Part shown: one piece after another, positions 1-9,495 of the stretch
Numbering within the stretch: position 1 is the stretch's first letter
Layout of the letters: each line of letters starts with the position of its first letter
Assembly: GCF_023715505.1 (NCBI RefSeq)
Contig: NZ_JAMBOH010000010.1
Coordinates: forward strand, 62,001-126,000
Direction: 5' to 3'
DNA: 64,000 bases
Source of the DNA: Neobacillus cucumis
GTDB lineage: Bacteria; Bacillota; Bacilli; Bacillales_B; DSM-18226
Translations under genes and position numbers: made by a program
The notes under the pieces: generated by a model
Seen by the model: the letters and a program-made list of their open reading frames with translations, nothing else
Told to the model about the DNA's origin: nothing
Databases searched by the model: none

Positions 1-398
1 GCTGTGGTGTAACGGCAAAACTTGCCAATCAGATTATTGTAAACCTTAACATTGCCGCTATGTCTGAGGCACTTGTATTAGCAGCAAAGGCAGGTATTAA
101 TGTTGAAAAAATGTACCAGGCCATCAGAAGTGGACTTGCAGGAAGTGCAGTGCTCGATGCAAAGGTACCAATGATTTTAGACCGAAACTTTGTTGCAGGC
201 GGAAGCATTGCTATCAATATGAAAGACATAACCAATGTAATGGATACAGCCCATGAAATCGGTGTTCCATTACCGCTATCAAGCCAATTATTAGAGATTT
301 TCCATGCGTTAAAGGTGGATGGAAAAATAAAAGACGATCATGGCAGCATTGTTAGATATTATGAAAAACTTGCAAATGTTGAAGTAAAGAGGGTTTAA
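1..398 (+). CDS. 3-hydroxyisobutyrate dehydrogenase-family oxidoreductase, C-terminal part (L-threonate dehydrogenase-like)
   Basis: Only the last 131 codons are present; the reading frame (codons from position 3) is open to the window edge, so the N-terminal Rossmann domain lies outside. The visible part is the all-helical C-terminal domain of beta-hydroxyacid dehydrogenases. It begins with GVTAKLANQ, where the lysine corresponds to the catalytic lysine of the family's GxxGxxxKxxxN motif. The stop is three bases before the ATG of a sugar-acid kinase, and a GntP-type permease follows. In known four-carbon acid pathways a dehydrogenase of this family (LtnD) oxidises L-threonate before isomerisation and OtnK phosphorylation, so that role is inferred from context. 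Tartronate semialdehyde reductase is the main alternative. Confidence 0.8.
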   Translation, partial: CGVTAKLANQIIVNLNIAAMSEALVLAAKAGINVEKMYQAIRSGLAGSAVLDAKVPMILDRNFVAGGSIAINMKDITNVMDTAHEIGVPLPLSSQLLEIFHALKVDGKIKDDHGSIVRYYEKLANVEVKRV

Positions 399-401
399 AA
401 C

Positions 402-1838
402 ATGAATGAGACAAAGAGCGTATCCGTAGAAATTCTTGAAACTCTTCCTGAAGTAAACCGTGCCCAAGTTGATCTTTTGCTTGCGGAAGCACTAAAGACT
501 TTGAATAAAAAAATTATTGTCCTGGATGATGATCCAACAGGTGTACAAACAGTCCATGACATTTCGGTTTTTACAGATTGGTCGCTAGAAAGCATTGAAC
601 AAGGATTTAATGAAGAACAGTCCATGTTCTTTATCTTGACCAATTCAAGAGGGTTTACAGCAGAAGAAACTGAGAAGGCCCACCGGGAAATGGCGGAAAA
701 TATTCTAACGGTGGCTTTGAAATTAAACCGGGAATTCATGATTATCAACCGTGGAGATTCAACTTTAAGAGGCCACTATCCTTTAGAAACAAACGTTTTA
801 AAGGAAACGATTGAGACTGCTTCTGATTTGAAAATTGATGGCGAAGTAATCCTGCCTTTCTTCAAAGAGGGAGGACGCCTTACCATCAATAATATTCACT
901 ATGTTCAGTACGGTGAGGAGCTTGTACCTGCCGGCGAAACAGAATTTGCCAAGGATCGCACCTTTGGGTACACAAAATCTGATTTAGGTGAATGGATTGA
1001 AGAGAAGTCTAATGGAGAATTTACAGCTGAAAATACGTTATATATTTCACTCGAACAGCTGCGTTCATTGCAGATTGAAAAAATAACCGAGCAGCTTCTT
1101 CAAGTAAACAACTTTAATAAAGTAGTAGTTAATGCTGTTGATGAGGCGGATGTAAAAATCTTTACCATTGCTTTAGTACAGGCTATCAACAGAGGTAAGA
1201 ACTTCTTGTTTAGGAGTGCAGCGGCTCTTCCAAAAGTTATTGGTGGAGTGAGCAATAAACCGCTGCTTACTAGAGCAGAATTAGTGGGAGAAGAAACAGG
1301 GAATGGCGGATTAATTATTATTGGTTCCCATGTGAAAAAAACGACCGAACAGCTGGAAGAGCTTAAAACGTTAAGTGCCATTGAATTTATTGAGCTTAAT
1401 AGCCATTTAGTTTTACAGCCTGAAGCATTTCAGAAAGAATGTGACCGGGTAATTGAAACAACTGAAGCTCTTATTAGTTCCGGTAAAACCGTTGCGGTTT
1501 ATACCAGCAGAAAGCGTCTTGACCTTGGGGAAGGCAAAAAGGAAGAAGAATTAAAACTCTCCGTTTCGATTTCAGATGCGGTCACAAGTATCGTCACTAG
1601 ATTACAAGTTAGACCGAACTTTCTCATTGCAAAAGGCGGGATTACCTCAAGTGATGTTGGGACAAAAGGCTTGAAGGTGAAGAGAGCAACAGTCGCTGGT
1701 CAGATTCGTCCTGGTATCCCGGTGTGGAGAACAGGGGCTGAAAGCAAGTATCCTGGTATGGCTTATGTCATTTTCCCAGGGAACGTAGGATCCAAAACCG
1801 ATTTAAAAGAGGTTGCTGAAATTTTAAGCGGTAACTAG
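402..1838 (+). CDS. otnK: four-carbon acid sugar kinase (3-oxo-tetronate 4-kinase, OtnK/DUF1537 family)
   Basis: 478 residues, the usual size for this two-domain kinase family. The N-terminal domain has the signature DDDPTGVQTVHD (about residues 42-53) and NRGDSTLRGH (about 115-124); the C-terminal domain has SSDVGTKGL and a glycine-rich end near PGNVGSKT, where ATP binds. In the characterised pathway OtnK phosphorylates 3-oxo-tetronate, the isomerised product of LtnD, and a class II aldolase-type decarboxylase then yields dihydroxyacetone phosphate; that decarboxylase is not in this window. The ATG follows an AGAGGG ribosome binding site located in the end of the upstream gene, so the two are co-transcribed and probably translationally coupled. 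Substrate (L-threonate versus D-erythronate) cannot be decided from sequence. Confidence 0.85.
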   Translation: MNETKSVSVEILETLPEVNRAQVDLLLAEALKTLNKKIIVLDDDPTGVQTVHDISVFTDWSLESIEQGFNEEQSMFFILTNSRGFTAEETEKAHREMAENILTVALKLNREFMIINRGDSTLRGHYPLETNVLKETIETASDLKIDGEVILPFFKEGGRLTINNIHYVQYGEELVPAGETEFAKDRTFGYTKSDLGEWIEEKSNGEFTAENTLYISLEQLRSLQIEKITEQLLQVNNFNKVVVNAVDEADVKIFTIALVQAINRGKNFLFRSAAALPKVIGGVSNKPLLTRAELVGEETGNGGLIIIGSHVKKTTEQLEELKTLSAIEFIELNSHLVLQPEAFQKECDRVIETTEALISSGKTVAVYTSRKRLDLGEGKKEEELKLSVSISDAVTSIVTRLQVRPNFLIAKGGITSSDVGTKGLKVKRATVAGQIRPGIPVWRTGAESKYPGMAYVIFPGNVGSKTDLKEVAEILSGN

Positions 1839-1849
1839 AATTTCTAAAA

Positions 1850-1877
1850 GGATGCCAATTAAGTTTGGTTGGCATCC
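1850..1877 (+). other. intergenic stem-loop within the sugar-acid operon
   Basis: GGATGCCAA pairs with TTGGCATCC around a 10-nt loop. No T-run follows, so it is more likely an mRNA processing or stability element between the kinase and permease genes than a full terminator. Confidence 0.45.
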
Positions 1878-1904
1878 CCTTAAACAAAGGAGAAGATGGA
1901 GAAA

Positions 1905-3227
1905 ATGCCAATAGTATATATCTGCATAGGGGTAGCATTATTACTATTATTGATGGTGGTCTTTAAGTTAAATGCATTCATCTCGTTGATTGTAGTCGGA
2001 TTGCTCGTAGGTATAATGGAAGGAATGTCACCAGTCGAAGCAATGACATCCATTACAACTGGTTTGGGCGGTACCTTGGGAAGTCTAGCTTTAGTAATTG
2101 TATTTGGGGGTATGATTGGGAAACTGATGGCTGATTCCGGGGGTGCTCAGCGAATCTCTGTTACCTTAATTCGTGCATTTGGCAAGAAGCGAGTGCAGTT
2201 AGCTGCTGTTCTTACTGCATTTGTTGTTGGAATCGCTTTATTTTTTGAAACAGGCGTTGTTGTTTTAATCCCATTAGTATTCACGATTGCCGCAGAAGCG
2301 GGTGTTCCCATCCTATACATTGGAATGCCAGTTATCGCAGCGTTAATTACAATGCACGGCTTTGTCCCGCCGCATCCAGGACCAACAGCGGTTGCAGGTA
2401 TCTATCAAGCAAATCTAGGGAAGACATTATTATACGGGATTATCATTGCTATTCCTGCTGTTATCCTTAGTGGACCATTATATACGAAGTTATTTAAAAA
2501 GGAAGATTTAGAAGTAGAGGTTCCAAAAGGTCTCTTTACACCGAAACACTTTAAAGAAGAGGAAATGCCGGGATTTGGTATTAGTATGTTTACTGCTCTT
2601 ATTCCAGTTATTCTTATTGCCTTCCAGGCTATTGTAGAAATTGTAGCACCAAAATCAGGTCTTTTACCTGCTGCTCAATTTTTAGGTAATCCTGGTGTTG
2701 CGTTGTTAATTTCTGTAATCGTTGCCATTTTCACATTTGGTCTTAACCGCGGTAGAAAAATGCCGGAACTGATGAACTCACTTACAGCATCGATTAGTAG
2801 TATTGCAGTCATTTTATTGATTATCGGCGGCGGCGGTGCATTCAAACAAGTATTGATTGATAGCCATGTCGATAAATACGTTGCCCATCTAATGGAAGGA
2901 TCATCGATTTCTCCATTAGTCCTAGCATGGTTAATTGCCGCAATATTACGTGTCGTTTTAGGCTCTGCTACTGTCGCAGGTATGACTGCTGCAGGGATTG
3001 CAGCACCACTGGTTGCAGCAACACATGTAAGTCCAGAGCTTATGGTTTTAGCTACTGGTGCTGGAAGTATGACGTTCTCCCACGTAAATGATGCTGGCTT
3101 TTGGATTTACAAAGAATTCTTTAACCTTTCCATTGGTAAAACCATTAAAACATGGTCAGTTATGGTTACGATTGCTTCTCTTGTCGGACTGGCAGGGGTG
3201 TTAATCATCAATCTGTTTATTAAGTAA
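1905..3227 (+). CDS. GntP-family sugar-acid:H+ permease
   Basis: About 440 residues with 12 or so hydrophobic segments, beginning MPIVYICIGVALLLLL as GntP/gluconate permeases do. Family-typical segments include FFETGVVVLIPL (about 115-125), HGFVPPHPGPTA (about 150-160) and the late GAGSMTFSHVNDAGFW. I place the start at 1905. An ATG at 1896 is only 3 nt from the AAAGGAG at 1886-1892, whereas 1905 is 12 nt away and gives the family N-terminus, although that spacing is slightly long. Located in the plasma membrane, it probably imports the four-carbon acid used by the preceding enzymes; the specificity is inferred from the operon. It is the last gene before a strong terminator. Confidence 0.85.
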   Translation: MPIVYICIGVALLLLLMVVFKLNAFISLIVVGLLVGIMEGMSPVEAMTSITTGLGGTLGSLALVIVFGGMIGKLMADSGGAQRISVTLIRAFGKKRVQLAAVLTAFVVGIALFFETGVVVLIPLVFTIAAEAGVPILYIGMPVIAALITMHGFVPPHPGPTAVAGIYQANLGKTLLYGIIIAIPAVILSGPLYTKLFKKEDLEVEVPKGLFTPKHFKEEEMPGFGISMFTALIPVILIAFQAIVEIVAPKSGLLPAAQFLGNPGVALLISVIVAIFTFGLNRGRKMPELMNSLTASISSIAVILLIIGGGGAFKQVLIDSHVDKYVAHLMEGSSISPLVLAWLIAAILRVVLGSATVAGMTAAGIAAPLVAATHVSPELMVLATGAGSMTFSHVNDAGFWIYKEFFNLSIGKTIKTWSVMVTIASLVGLAGVLIINLFIK

Positions 3228-3300
3228 TCAATTGAAATTATCCATAAATAATCGGAAATATGAAAATACTAAAATGAATGAAATTACAAGCATCCGTAAA

Positions 3301-3340
3301 AAAGAAAGAAGGCAACTCTCACTAGTTGCCTTCTTTCTTT
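3301..3340. terminator. bidirectional rho-independent terminator
   Basis: A 17-bp perfect stem (arms 3301-3317 and 3324-3340, centre GGCAACT/AGTTGCC) with a 6-nt loop. A-rich on the left and T-rich on the right, so it can end both the permease transcript and the convergent dlt operon. Confidence 0.9.
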
Positions 3341-3358
3341 TAAATTATCAGTTATACC

Positions 3359-4558
3359 TTAAAGATTCACCATAACAACCTTTTTTTCGTTCCCCTCATA
3401 AAATTGCTTAATGGCCTGGTCCGTGTAAACCCAGCCCTTCCAGCCAATGTGAATAGTATCCTTCATGAAATACGGATCATATTCGTGGCCTGAGAAATCG
3501 GCAACTTGGAACCCTTCAGCAGCTATTTGCTGTTTAATCCGTTCATAATAAGCAGTACGTCCTTGTTTAGGAAACCCAGTATAATCATAATAATGCCCAT
3601 TGACCGGGACAGAGATAAACAGAGGCTTTGCTCCGGATTGTTTTAATACATCTAGGACAAGCTGGAAGTCTCCGTATTCTTTCGACTTTCCATAGGAACG
3701 ATTAATGTCTTTATTTTTAAAAGACGGCAAGAAACCTTTAATTTTATTATATTGCGAGTTTACGATATAAAAATGATTGTTCGTTGCCCTCTTGGCACCA
3801 AATTGATCCGCTTCCTGCGCTAACTCGTTCCACGATTTATTTCTGACTTTCGGGGTAAGGTCCCGGTGACGAGAAAAACCGCCGGCCAATGAGTAATATA
3901 AATCTTTTTTCTCTAGCAAATGCCGATAGACAGCAGCAACAGGGCGAAGAACACTGGCTTCCCGCTTTGTCCATGGATCATTCGTGATCTCAGCTTTGTA
4001 TAGAGTAGAGAGAATAGGATCGTTTTTAACAGATGAATAGGTTAAGAGGCGCTTAATGGCCTTTTTCTTCACCTCTGAATCAATTTGGTTATTAAAAGCA
4101 AAATCATATCCTTGCAGGGAAGAATAATTAGGTACAAAATGCGATTCATCTGCTCCTAGTGGATTAAACCATTGCGGAGACAACACAAACACGATTTTCT
4201 TATCCTTTAGCTGATTAATATGTTCGGAAAAATTTAAAAAATGAATCAGTGATTCGGTTCCGCCGCGGCCTATCAGGAAAGGTGTGAAGTCTTCATGGAC
4301 CTCTTTAAAATAGTTAGAAGGATGAAAACGATCCAGCCTAGCCAGTTCTGATGAACCATAGATAGGCAAATATCGGCTATCCGCAAGCATTTTTTGCTGT
4401 ATATACTTCCCTTGAAACATGAAAGGATTTAATTCAGTTGCTGCTTGGCTGATTCGGTTTTTTGGAATCAGGCTCTCAATCCATCGATCTGGAATGATTA
4501 CAAGAATAAATAAAACAAAGAAAGCTAAAAAAAGCGGTATAAATACTGGTCTTCTCAT
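3359..4558 (-). CDS. dltD: D-alanyl-lipoteichoic acid biosynthesis protein DltD
   Basis: 399 residues. One N-terminal membrane anchor (about residues 7-23) is followed by an extracellular SGNH-like hydrolase domain with the catalytic-serine motif IYGSSEL (Ser69/70), and the C-terminal motif DTIHIGWKGW supplies the Asp-His pair. DltD acts on the outer face of the membrane with DltB to transfer D-alanine onto lipoteichoic acid, lowering surface charge and giving resistance to cationic peptides. Its ATG overlaps the dltC stop by four bases (ATGA). It is the last gene of the operon. Confidence 0.95.
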   Translation of the reverse strand: MRRPVFIPLFLAFFVLFILVIIPDRWIESLIPKNRISQAATELNPFMFQGKYIQQKMLADSRYLPIYGSSELARLDRFHPSNYFKEVHEDFTPFLIGRGGTESLIHFLNFSEHINQLKDKKIVFVLSPQWFNPLGADESHFVPNYSSLQGYDFAFNNQIDSEVKKKAIKRLLTYSSVKNDPILSTLYKAEITNDPWTKREASVLRPVAAVYRHLLEKKDLYYSLAGGFSRHRDLTPKVRNKSWNELAQEADQFGAKRATNNHFYIVNSQYNKIKGFLPSFKNKDINRSYGKSKEYGDFQLVLDVLKQSGAKPLFISVPVNGHYYDYTGFPKQGRTAYYERIKQQIAAEGFQVADFSGHEYDPYFMKDTIHIGWKGWVYTDQAIKQFYEGNEKKVVMVNL

Positions 4559-4791
4559 TTAAAATCAGCCAACTGAATGGCGATATTATTCGGAGTGTTC
4601 CAAGTTTCCCGGTCAAATTCAGTAATAGGGATCGTAATGCCAAAGCGCTCTTCTACTAAAACTAGTAACTCCACTGTTCCGAATGAGTCTAATAATGAGG
4701 AATCAAATAAATCAATATCCGGATTTTCCTTTACTACCTCATCTTGACAAATTTCTGCTATTACCTCAATTACTTGTTGTTTAAATTCCAT
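4555..4791 (-). CDS. dltC: D-alanine carrier protein DltC
   Basis: 78 residues, the normal length. The phosphopantetheine attachment site is Ser36 in LLDSFGTVELL. I chose the ATG at 4791 because AAGGAG (inside the end of dltB) lies 10 nt upstream; the in-frame ATG at 4800 is one base from it and an even earlier frame would overlap dltB. DltC receives D-alanine from DltA as a thioester and delivers it to DltB at the membrane. Confidence 0.95.
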   Translation of the reverse strand: MEFKQQVIEVIAEICQDEVVKENPDIDLFDSSLLDSFGTVELLVLVEERFGITIPITEFDRETWNTPNNIAIQLADFK

Positions 4792-4796
4792 CGAAA

Positions 4797-5963
4797 TCAT
4801 GCTCCTTTTTGAATAAAATGTCCCGAAAATATATAAAATCCAAAGCATATAAAGTGGAAGGTAATCACAATACTAACGACCCGAGTAAATCTAGTTTGCG
4901 GCCACCATTTATGCTTTTTATTAAACTGCTCGAACGTATTGTATCCGACCATCAATAAGGCATGATAGATTCCATAGAGAATATATTGAATCTCAAGCCC
5001 ATGCCAGAAACCCATTAACAGAAATAACAAAATATATCCGAGGTTAGAGGTAATGTTACGGTTTTTAATCCATTTCTTTTTGGTCATCCAAAAAACAAAC
5101 CGCATGTAAACATAATCTCGAAACCAGAAGGAAAGGCTCATATGCCAGCGATTCCAAAAATCTTTTATATTCCTGCTGATAAATGGCAGATTGAAGTTTT
5201 CCGGCGATTTGATCCCCATAATATAGCTGACGCCAATGGCAAATGCACTGTAACCTGCAAAATCGAAAAATAAATAAAAACTATACCCATACATATAAAA
5301 AAGCTGGCTTTGAAAATGACTTGTCGCAATAAATCTTAAGTTTGGAATGAAAAAATGATTAATAGAATAGCCAATAATATATTTATATAAAAAACCCAAG
5401 AATATTTTGTTAATGCCATCATATAAAAGCTGTTTATACTGCTCAGCTGTTACCTCTGCTTTTAAATCTTTGTCAAACCGACGGTACCGGTCAATTGGGC
5501 CGGATGAAATAGTCGGGAAGAATAAAATGAAATATAGCAGACTAGCAAGGGGGAGTCTTTGTTTTATTAACCCGTCCCTTGTTTCCATAATTAATTGTGT
5601 TCCTTTAAAAGTTAAGTAGGAAATCCCCAAAAAGGACATCCAGTTAGTATCTGAAAAGTAAGGAAGCAGTTTATAAATCGCTAATGGAAGAATTGAAGCA
5701 ATTACGGCAAAGGAAAAAATCCAGCCGCTGTTTGCCTTTTTTCGATAGGCTATATAGCCTTCAATTAATAGAACCTGCCAGGTTGTAAAAAGGACCAAGG
5801 CAAGTGCACTAGCGAGCTTAGATGAAAAAATAATGGCTAAAACGATAACGGTTATAACCATGTTATATGATTGAAATCTCTTCCCTTGTAAACCAAGGAT
5901 TATGGTTGGTGCTAAAAGAATCACTAGGATGAAAAAGAAGGTAAAAGAACTGTAAGGAATCAT
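4797..5963 (-). CDS. dltB: D-alanyl transfer protein DltB (MBOAT family)
   Basis: 388 residues, polytopic membrane protein of the membrane-bound O-acyltransferase family. Diagnostic segments are the [16 protein letters not shown] loop (about residues 275-290) and the active-site histidine in [16 protein letters not shown] (about 320-335). DltB moves the D-alanyl group from cytosolic DltC across the membrane. The start overlaps the dltA stop by four bases, and the end of the gene carries the ribosome binding site for dltC. Confidence 0.95.
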   Translation of the reverse strand: MIPYSSFTFFFILVILLAPTIILGLQGKRFQSYNMVITVIVLAIIFSSKLASALALVLFTTWQVLLIEGYIAYRKKANSGWIFSFAVIASILPLAIYKLLPYFSDTNWMSFLGISYLTFKGTQLIMETRDGLIKQRLPLASLLYFILFFPTISSGPIDRYRRFDKDLKAEVTAEQYKQLLYDGINKIFLGFLYKYIIGYSINHFFIPNLRFIATSHFQSQLFYMYGYSFYLFFDFAGYSAFAIGVSYIMGIKSPENFNLPFISRNIKDFWNRWHMSLSFWFRDYVYMRFVFWMTKKKWIKNRNITSNLGYILLFLLMGFWHGLEIQYILYGIYHALLMVGYNTFEQFNKKHKWWPQTRFTRVVSIVITFHFICFGFYIFSGHFIQKGA

Positions 5964-7462
5964 AGCAATACCTTATCTCGAATTTGTTTTCGGTCCACTT
6001 TTCCATTCGCAGTGATTGGCAATTCCTTGTGATACGAGAATTTCCGCGGGATCATATAGGCTGGCAGGACTAATCCTAGTTCCTTTTTTATCGCACCAGT
6101 AAGCTGAGATTCTTTTTCAAAATTATGTTCCGCTGGAATAATCAAGACGGAAAGGTACTCTATTTTATCGTCTTGATAAATAGGGACGACAACTGCTGAT
6201 TTCACATATTTCGATTTTGCAATATGGTATTCGATTTCCTCAAGCTCCATCCGATACCCATGTAATTTGATTTGATAATCTAATCTCCCTTTATAAAAAA
6301 GTAACCCCTGTTTGGTGAAGCCGGCATCACCGGTTCGGTAAGCCTGCTGTCCATTAAAATTGAAAAAGGCTTTATCGGTGAGTTCTGGCTGTCCTAAATA
6401 GCCTTTGCTTACACTTGGTCCAACAATAATAATTTCTCCTTTTTCACCGTCTGGTACAGGCTTATTATCTTCATTTAATAGGATAATTTGCGTATCTGAT
6501 TTTGCTGCTCCTACAGGAAGTGTTTGATATTCCTGTATCGCTGATTCGGTAATTTCAAAAAAAGTAACCGCGACAGTCGCCTCTGTCGGACCATAGGTAT
6601 TAAAGATTTTTGCGTTAGGGAACCGTTCCCGCAGCTGCTTGCAAACCGAAACCGGCAAAATTTCGCCGCAGAAAAGAAATACTGAAAGTTGTGGAAGCAG
6701 GTAATCATTAAACGATGGGTCCATCAAACACATTTGGACAAACGATGGCGTAGAGGTCCATACTTCTGTTTCAGATCTTTTTAACTCTTCAAATAAGATC
6801 TTTGGCCTAGCGATCATTTCTTTTGTAATAGCAAATAATGTGCCACCACTTGCCAAAGCCGGGTAGAGGTCCATTACCGAAAGATCAAAGGAGAAGGGAG
6901 CTTGGTTTAAAAAACGAAGTCCTCCCTTAATTGGGAAGTCTTCCATCATCCAGTCCACGAAGCTTTGCAAATTGTTGGCAGTTATCTGGACACCTTTTGG
7001 GTTTCCCGTACTTCCTGATGTATAGATAATATAAAAAACATCATGGTCCTTAACCCAATTGGATGAACCTATTAAGTATTGTTTATCTATGTCCTCAGGG
7101 TTTACAACTCTTATCAATGATTCTTCCATCGGAAACTCGAGTCCGGACACATTAATTAATAATTCCGCGTTAGAATTCCTGATTATTTTTTCAACTCTTT
7201 CTAATGGAATAGAGGTATCAACAGGAATATAAGGATGACCAGCTTTTACACTTCCAAGGAAGGAAATCACCATTTCCGGTTCCATATGTCCATAAACCAA
7301 AATAGGTGAGTGCTCTTTGAGGCTATGTGTCATAATGAAGCCCGCTAATTGATCAGATTTTCGCCAAAGCTCACCGTAGGTAATCTGTTTAGTAGGAGAG
7401 ATAAAAACCAATCTTTCTGGTTGTAACCAAGCATTGTTTTGAATGGCTTGTAGCAATTTCAT
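5960..7462 (-). CDS. dltA: D-alanine--D-alanyl carrier protein ligase DltA
   Basis: 500 residues, an ANL-superfamily adenylating enzyme. The ATP P-loop is [11 protein letters not shown] (about residue 150), followed by [12 protein letters not shown] (about 290), YRTGDAG (about 375), the hinge [14 protein letters not shown] and the C-terminal lysine in [12 protein letters not shown]. It activates D-alanine and loads it onto DltC in the cytosol. The ATG is preceded by a GGGGGG ribosome binding site 8 nt upstream. The stop of dltX lies 18 nt upstream of it. Confidence 0.96.
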   Translation of the reverse strand: MKLLQAIQNNAWLQPERLVFISPTKQITYGELWRKSDQLAGFIMTHSLKEHSPILVYGHMEPEMVISFLGSVKAGHPYIPVDTSIPLERVEKIIRNSNAELLINVSGLEFPMEESLIRVVNPEDIDKQYLIGSSNWVKDHDVFYIIYTSGSTGNPKGVQITANNLQSFVDWMMEDFPIKGGLRFLNQAPFSFDLSVMDLYPALASGGTLFAITKEMIARPKILFEELKRSETEVWTSTPSFVQMCLMDPSFNDYLLPQLSVFLFCGEILPVSVCKQLRERFPNAKIFNTYGPTEATVAVTFFEITESAIQEYQTLPVGAAKSDTQIILLNEDNKPVPDGEKGEIIIVGPSVSKGYLGQPELTDKAFFNFNGQQAYRTGDAGFTKQGLLFYKGRLDYQIKLHGYRMELEEIEYHIAKSKYVKSAVVVPIYQDDKIEYLSVLIIPAEHNFEKESQLTGAIKKELGLVLPAYMIPRKFSYHKELPITANGKVDRKQIRDKVLL

Positions 7463-7480
7463 TTTGGGATCCCCCCGTAA

Positions 7481-7630
7481 TTAAAAATCATTGTAAATAT
7501 ACGAACCTGCACTTGCATCATTGAAGCCGTACATAAAAAACAGTAAAAGAAGAATAAGCAAGTAATACAAAAATCTACTGGCCCATCTAACTTTCTCCTG
7601 GTAAATGAAACTCTTTATTTTATCGAGCAT
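7481..7630 (-). CDS. dltX: teichoic acid D-Ala incorporation-associated protein DltX
   Basis: A 49-codon gene on the minus strand, easily missed. It encodes a basic N-terminus (MLDKIKSFIYQEKVRWASR), one membrane helix rich in Leu and Phe (residues 21-33) and an exposed C-terminal tail ending SYIYNDF. That tail matches the conserved C-terminal motif of DltX, the small protein encoded ahead of dltA in many Firmicutes and needed for D-alanylation at the membrane. The ATG at 7630 is preceded by GTGGGG 7-10 nt upstream. It is the first gene of the dlt operon. Confidence 0.9.
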   Translation of the reverse strand: MLDKIKSFIYQEKVRWASRFLYYLLILLLLFFMYGFNDASAGSYIYNDF

Positions 7631-7811
7631 AATGATACCCCACTATAAAAATAGTCAATTGTAACTATAATCCTATATTTTTACGTAATTATCATAATTC
7701 GGATTGAAACTCTTTGCATTAAGATTTAATGAAAAGAAAATTAATTTTTAATTTATTTCTTCAAAGATTAAAAGAAAGTTTGAAATTGACCGATTATGCT
7801 ATATAAAAATC
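7631..7811. other. dlt upstream region, AT-rich
   Basis: About 180 bp of very AT-rich DNA between dltX and a dispersed repeat. It must hold the dlt promoter, reading leftward. Several TATAAT-like hexamers occur (for example TATAGT and TATGAT on the minus strand) but no pair with a convincing -35 spacing, so I assign none. No coding sequence seen. Confidence 0.4.
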
Positions 7812-7860
7812 TGGGTGTCCGTGAGATGTAGACAAATGTATTTCGATGGTGCCTGACACC
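7812..7860. repeat. dispersed ~50-bp inverted-repeat element, copy A (GGTGCCTGACACC family)
   Basis: Starts GGTGTCC, has the core GACAAATGT and ends GGTGCCTGACACC (7848-7860). It aligns over its length with the better-preserved palindrome at 21753-21802. Lies just upstream of the MFS gene. Confidence 0.65.
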
Positions 7861-7911
7861 AAAAAGGAGTAAAGTGGATAAGGTAAAAAAGAAAGGAAGA
7901 AGGTTTTATCG

Positions 7912-9114
7912 TTGGAGAAGCTGCAACAAGGAACGACGGCCTTTCGAAGGGCTAATTTTGCGCTCTTTGCCGGAGGGTTTATTACCTTTTCGATTCTATA
8001 TGATGTCCAGCCTTTACTGCCAATCTTTACAAAGGAATTTGATGTCACGGCGGCGACGGGGAGTTTGGCCTTATCGGTAACCACGTTTGCGCTTGCTATT
8101 TCCATGTTATTTATTAGTTCTTTATCCGAAGCGTGGGGAAGAAAGCCGATTATGTCGGCCTCGTTACTCCTCTCTTCACTAATCGTGATTATCACAGCCT
8201 TTAGTCCGACATTCAGCTCGTTACTTGGGTTTCGTATACTGCAGGGAATAGTGCTCGCAGGCCTTCCTGCGATTGCAATGGCCTATCTTGGTGAAGAGGT
8301 GGATTCTAGGAGTCTTGGAATTGCGATGGGCATATACATTAGCGGAAATTCGATTGGCGGAATGGCTGGCAGAATTATTACCGGGTCGATTACAGACCTG
8401 TTTTCTTGGCGCATTGCCATGGGGACTATTGGTGTCATCAGCTTAATCCTAAGCATCTGGTTTTGGTTTCACCTGCCAAACTCTCGTTACTTTGTACCCA
8501 AGCCATTAAAGCTAAAGGCACTAAGCAAATCGCTGGTTGGACATTTAAAGGATCCAGCTCTTTTGTGTTTGTTTTGTATCGCATTTATTTTAATGGGAAG
8601 CTTTGTTACCCTATATAACTATATCGGCTTTGAACTGCTGGCACCACCGTATCACTTAAGTCAAACCATTGTGGGCTGGATTTTTATCGTCTATCTGACT
8701 GGAACATTTAGTTCGACTTGGATGGGGCGTCTTTCGGATTCTCTAGGCCGGAAAAAGGTTTTATGGATTGGCCTCGTTATTATGGCAGCGGGGGCCATAG
8801 TAACCTTAGCTTCACCATTAGTGTTAAAAATAATCGGAATTGCTGTTTTTACGTTTGGCTTTTTCGGAGCACATTCAATCGCCTCGAGCTGGGTGGGAAG
8901 GCGGGCGCGAACTGCGAAAGCACAAGCCTCGTCGCTTTATTTGTTTTTTTATTACTCCGGTTCGAGTATTGCCGGTACAGCGGGCGGCTTTTTCTTTTCC
9001 AACTTTGGCTGGAAAGGGGTAATTGGTTTTATCATCTGTTTGCTACTGCTAGCCTTCCCATTAACGCTCAAGCTTTCTTCTGTAACGGGGAAGCCAGTAC
9101 AGGCTTTGAACTGA
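7912..9114 (+). CDS. MFS transporter, YnfM-like drug/metabolite exporter family
   Basis: 400 residues with 12 predicted membrane segments. The cytoplasmic loop 2-3 motif is EAWGRKPIMSAS (about residues 70-80) and its pseudo-repeat is GRLSDSLGRKKVLW in the second half, both hallmarks of the major facilitator superfamily. The start is a TTG at 7912, preceded by GGAAGAAGG; no ATG in frame is better placed. It is a single-gene unit ended by a terminator. The overall sequence (DVQPLLPIFTKEF, AMAYLGEE) resembles YnfM-type exporters, but the substrate is not predictable. Confidence 0.82.
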   Translation: MEKLQQGTTAFRRANFALFAGGFITFSILYDVQPLLPIFTKEFDVTAATGSLALSVTTFALAISMLFISSLSEAWGRKPIMSASLLLSSLIVIITAFSPTFSSLLGFRILQGIVLAGLPAIAMAYLGEEVDSRSLGIAMGIYISGNSIGGMAGRIITGSITDLFSWRIAMGTIGVISLILSIWFWFHLPNSRYFVPKPLKLKALSKSLVGHLKDPALLCLFCIAFILMGSFVTLYNYIGFELLAPPYHLSQTIVGWIFIVYLTGTFSSTWMGRLSDSLGRKKVLWIGLVIMAAGAIVTLASPLVLKIIGIAVFTFGFFGAHSIASSWVGRRARTAKAQASSLYLFFYYSGSSIAGTAGGFFFSNFGWKGVIGFIICLLLLAFPLTLKLSSVTGKPVQALN

Positions 9115-9122
9115 TTCATTTT

Positions 9123-9157
9123 AAAAAGAACCTTTCGGACAAAGAAAGGTTCTTTTT
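9123..9157 (+). terminator. rho-independent terminator after MFS gene
   Basis: AAAAAGAACCTTTC pairs with GAAAGGTTCTTTTT across a 7-nt loop, ending in a T-run. Confidence 0.9.
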
Positions 9158-9215
9158 CGTGTTCTAGGAAGTTATAGATTTACAACTGTGGATAACTTTT
9201 TACAGGTTTAGACAC

Positions 9216-9335
9216 GTCCAACTCCAGCGCCTAGCCCCTCGAGGTCATAAGCCAATCCGTTCAAAAGGTTAAAAAGCAACCTTTCGGCCGGCTCGTCTTA
9301 TACTTGTCGGGGCTGACCAAGGCGCTTGCGCTTTT
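9216..9335 (+). repeat. structured repeat element, copy 1
   Basis: About 120 bp from GTCCAACTCC to GCGCTTTT. Outer helices AGCGCCT/AGGCGCT and AGCCCC/GGGGCT, a middle helix ATAAG/CTTAT and a central hairpin AAAGGTT/AACCTTT. Related copies at 9376, 19953 and 50255. No open frame of interest. Confidence 0.85.
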
Positions 9336-9375
9336 GTTCTGAGATAAGAAAGTATAAATTTTGACTTCGAGAATT

Positions 9376-9495
9376 GTCCAGCTCCAGGCGCCATCGGCTC
9401 GAGGCCACAAGCCAATCCGTCCAAAAGGTTAAAGAACAACCTTTCGGCCGGCTCGTCTTGTGCTTGTCGCCGATAGGCGGGCGCCTTGCGCTTTT
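9376..9495 (+). repeat. structured repeat element, copy 2 (tandem with copy 1)
   Basis: Same plan as copy 1, 160 bp further on, but the helices changed on both sides: GGCGCC/GGCGCC, ATCGGC/GCCGAT and ACAAG/CTTGT; the central AAAGGTT/AACCTTT is kept. Similarity to copy 3 extends about 35 bp upstream (GATAAGAAAG, then TTTGACTT). Together copies 1 and 2 fill most of the 430-bp gap between the MFS and tubulin-like genes. Confidence 0.85.

Noticed and set aside
9216..9495. Possible CRISPR array or TubZ centromere (tubC) beside the TubZ-like gene
   Set aside because: Only two units, each about 120 bp, with internal hairpins and divergent sequence; no short identical repeats, spacers or cas genes. 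The same element occurs at 19953 and 50255, far from the gene, so it is not a specific centromere.
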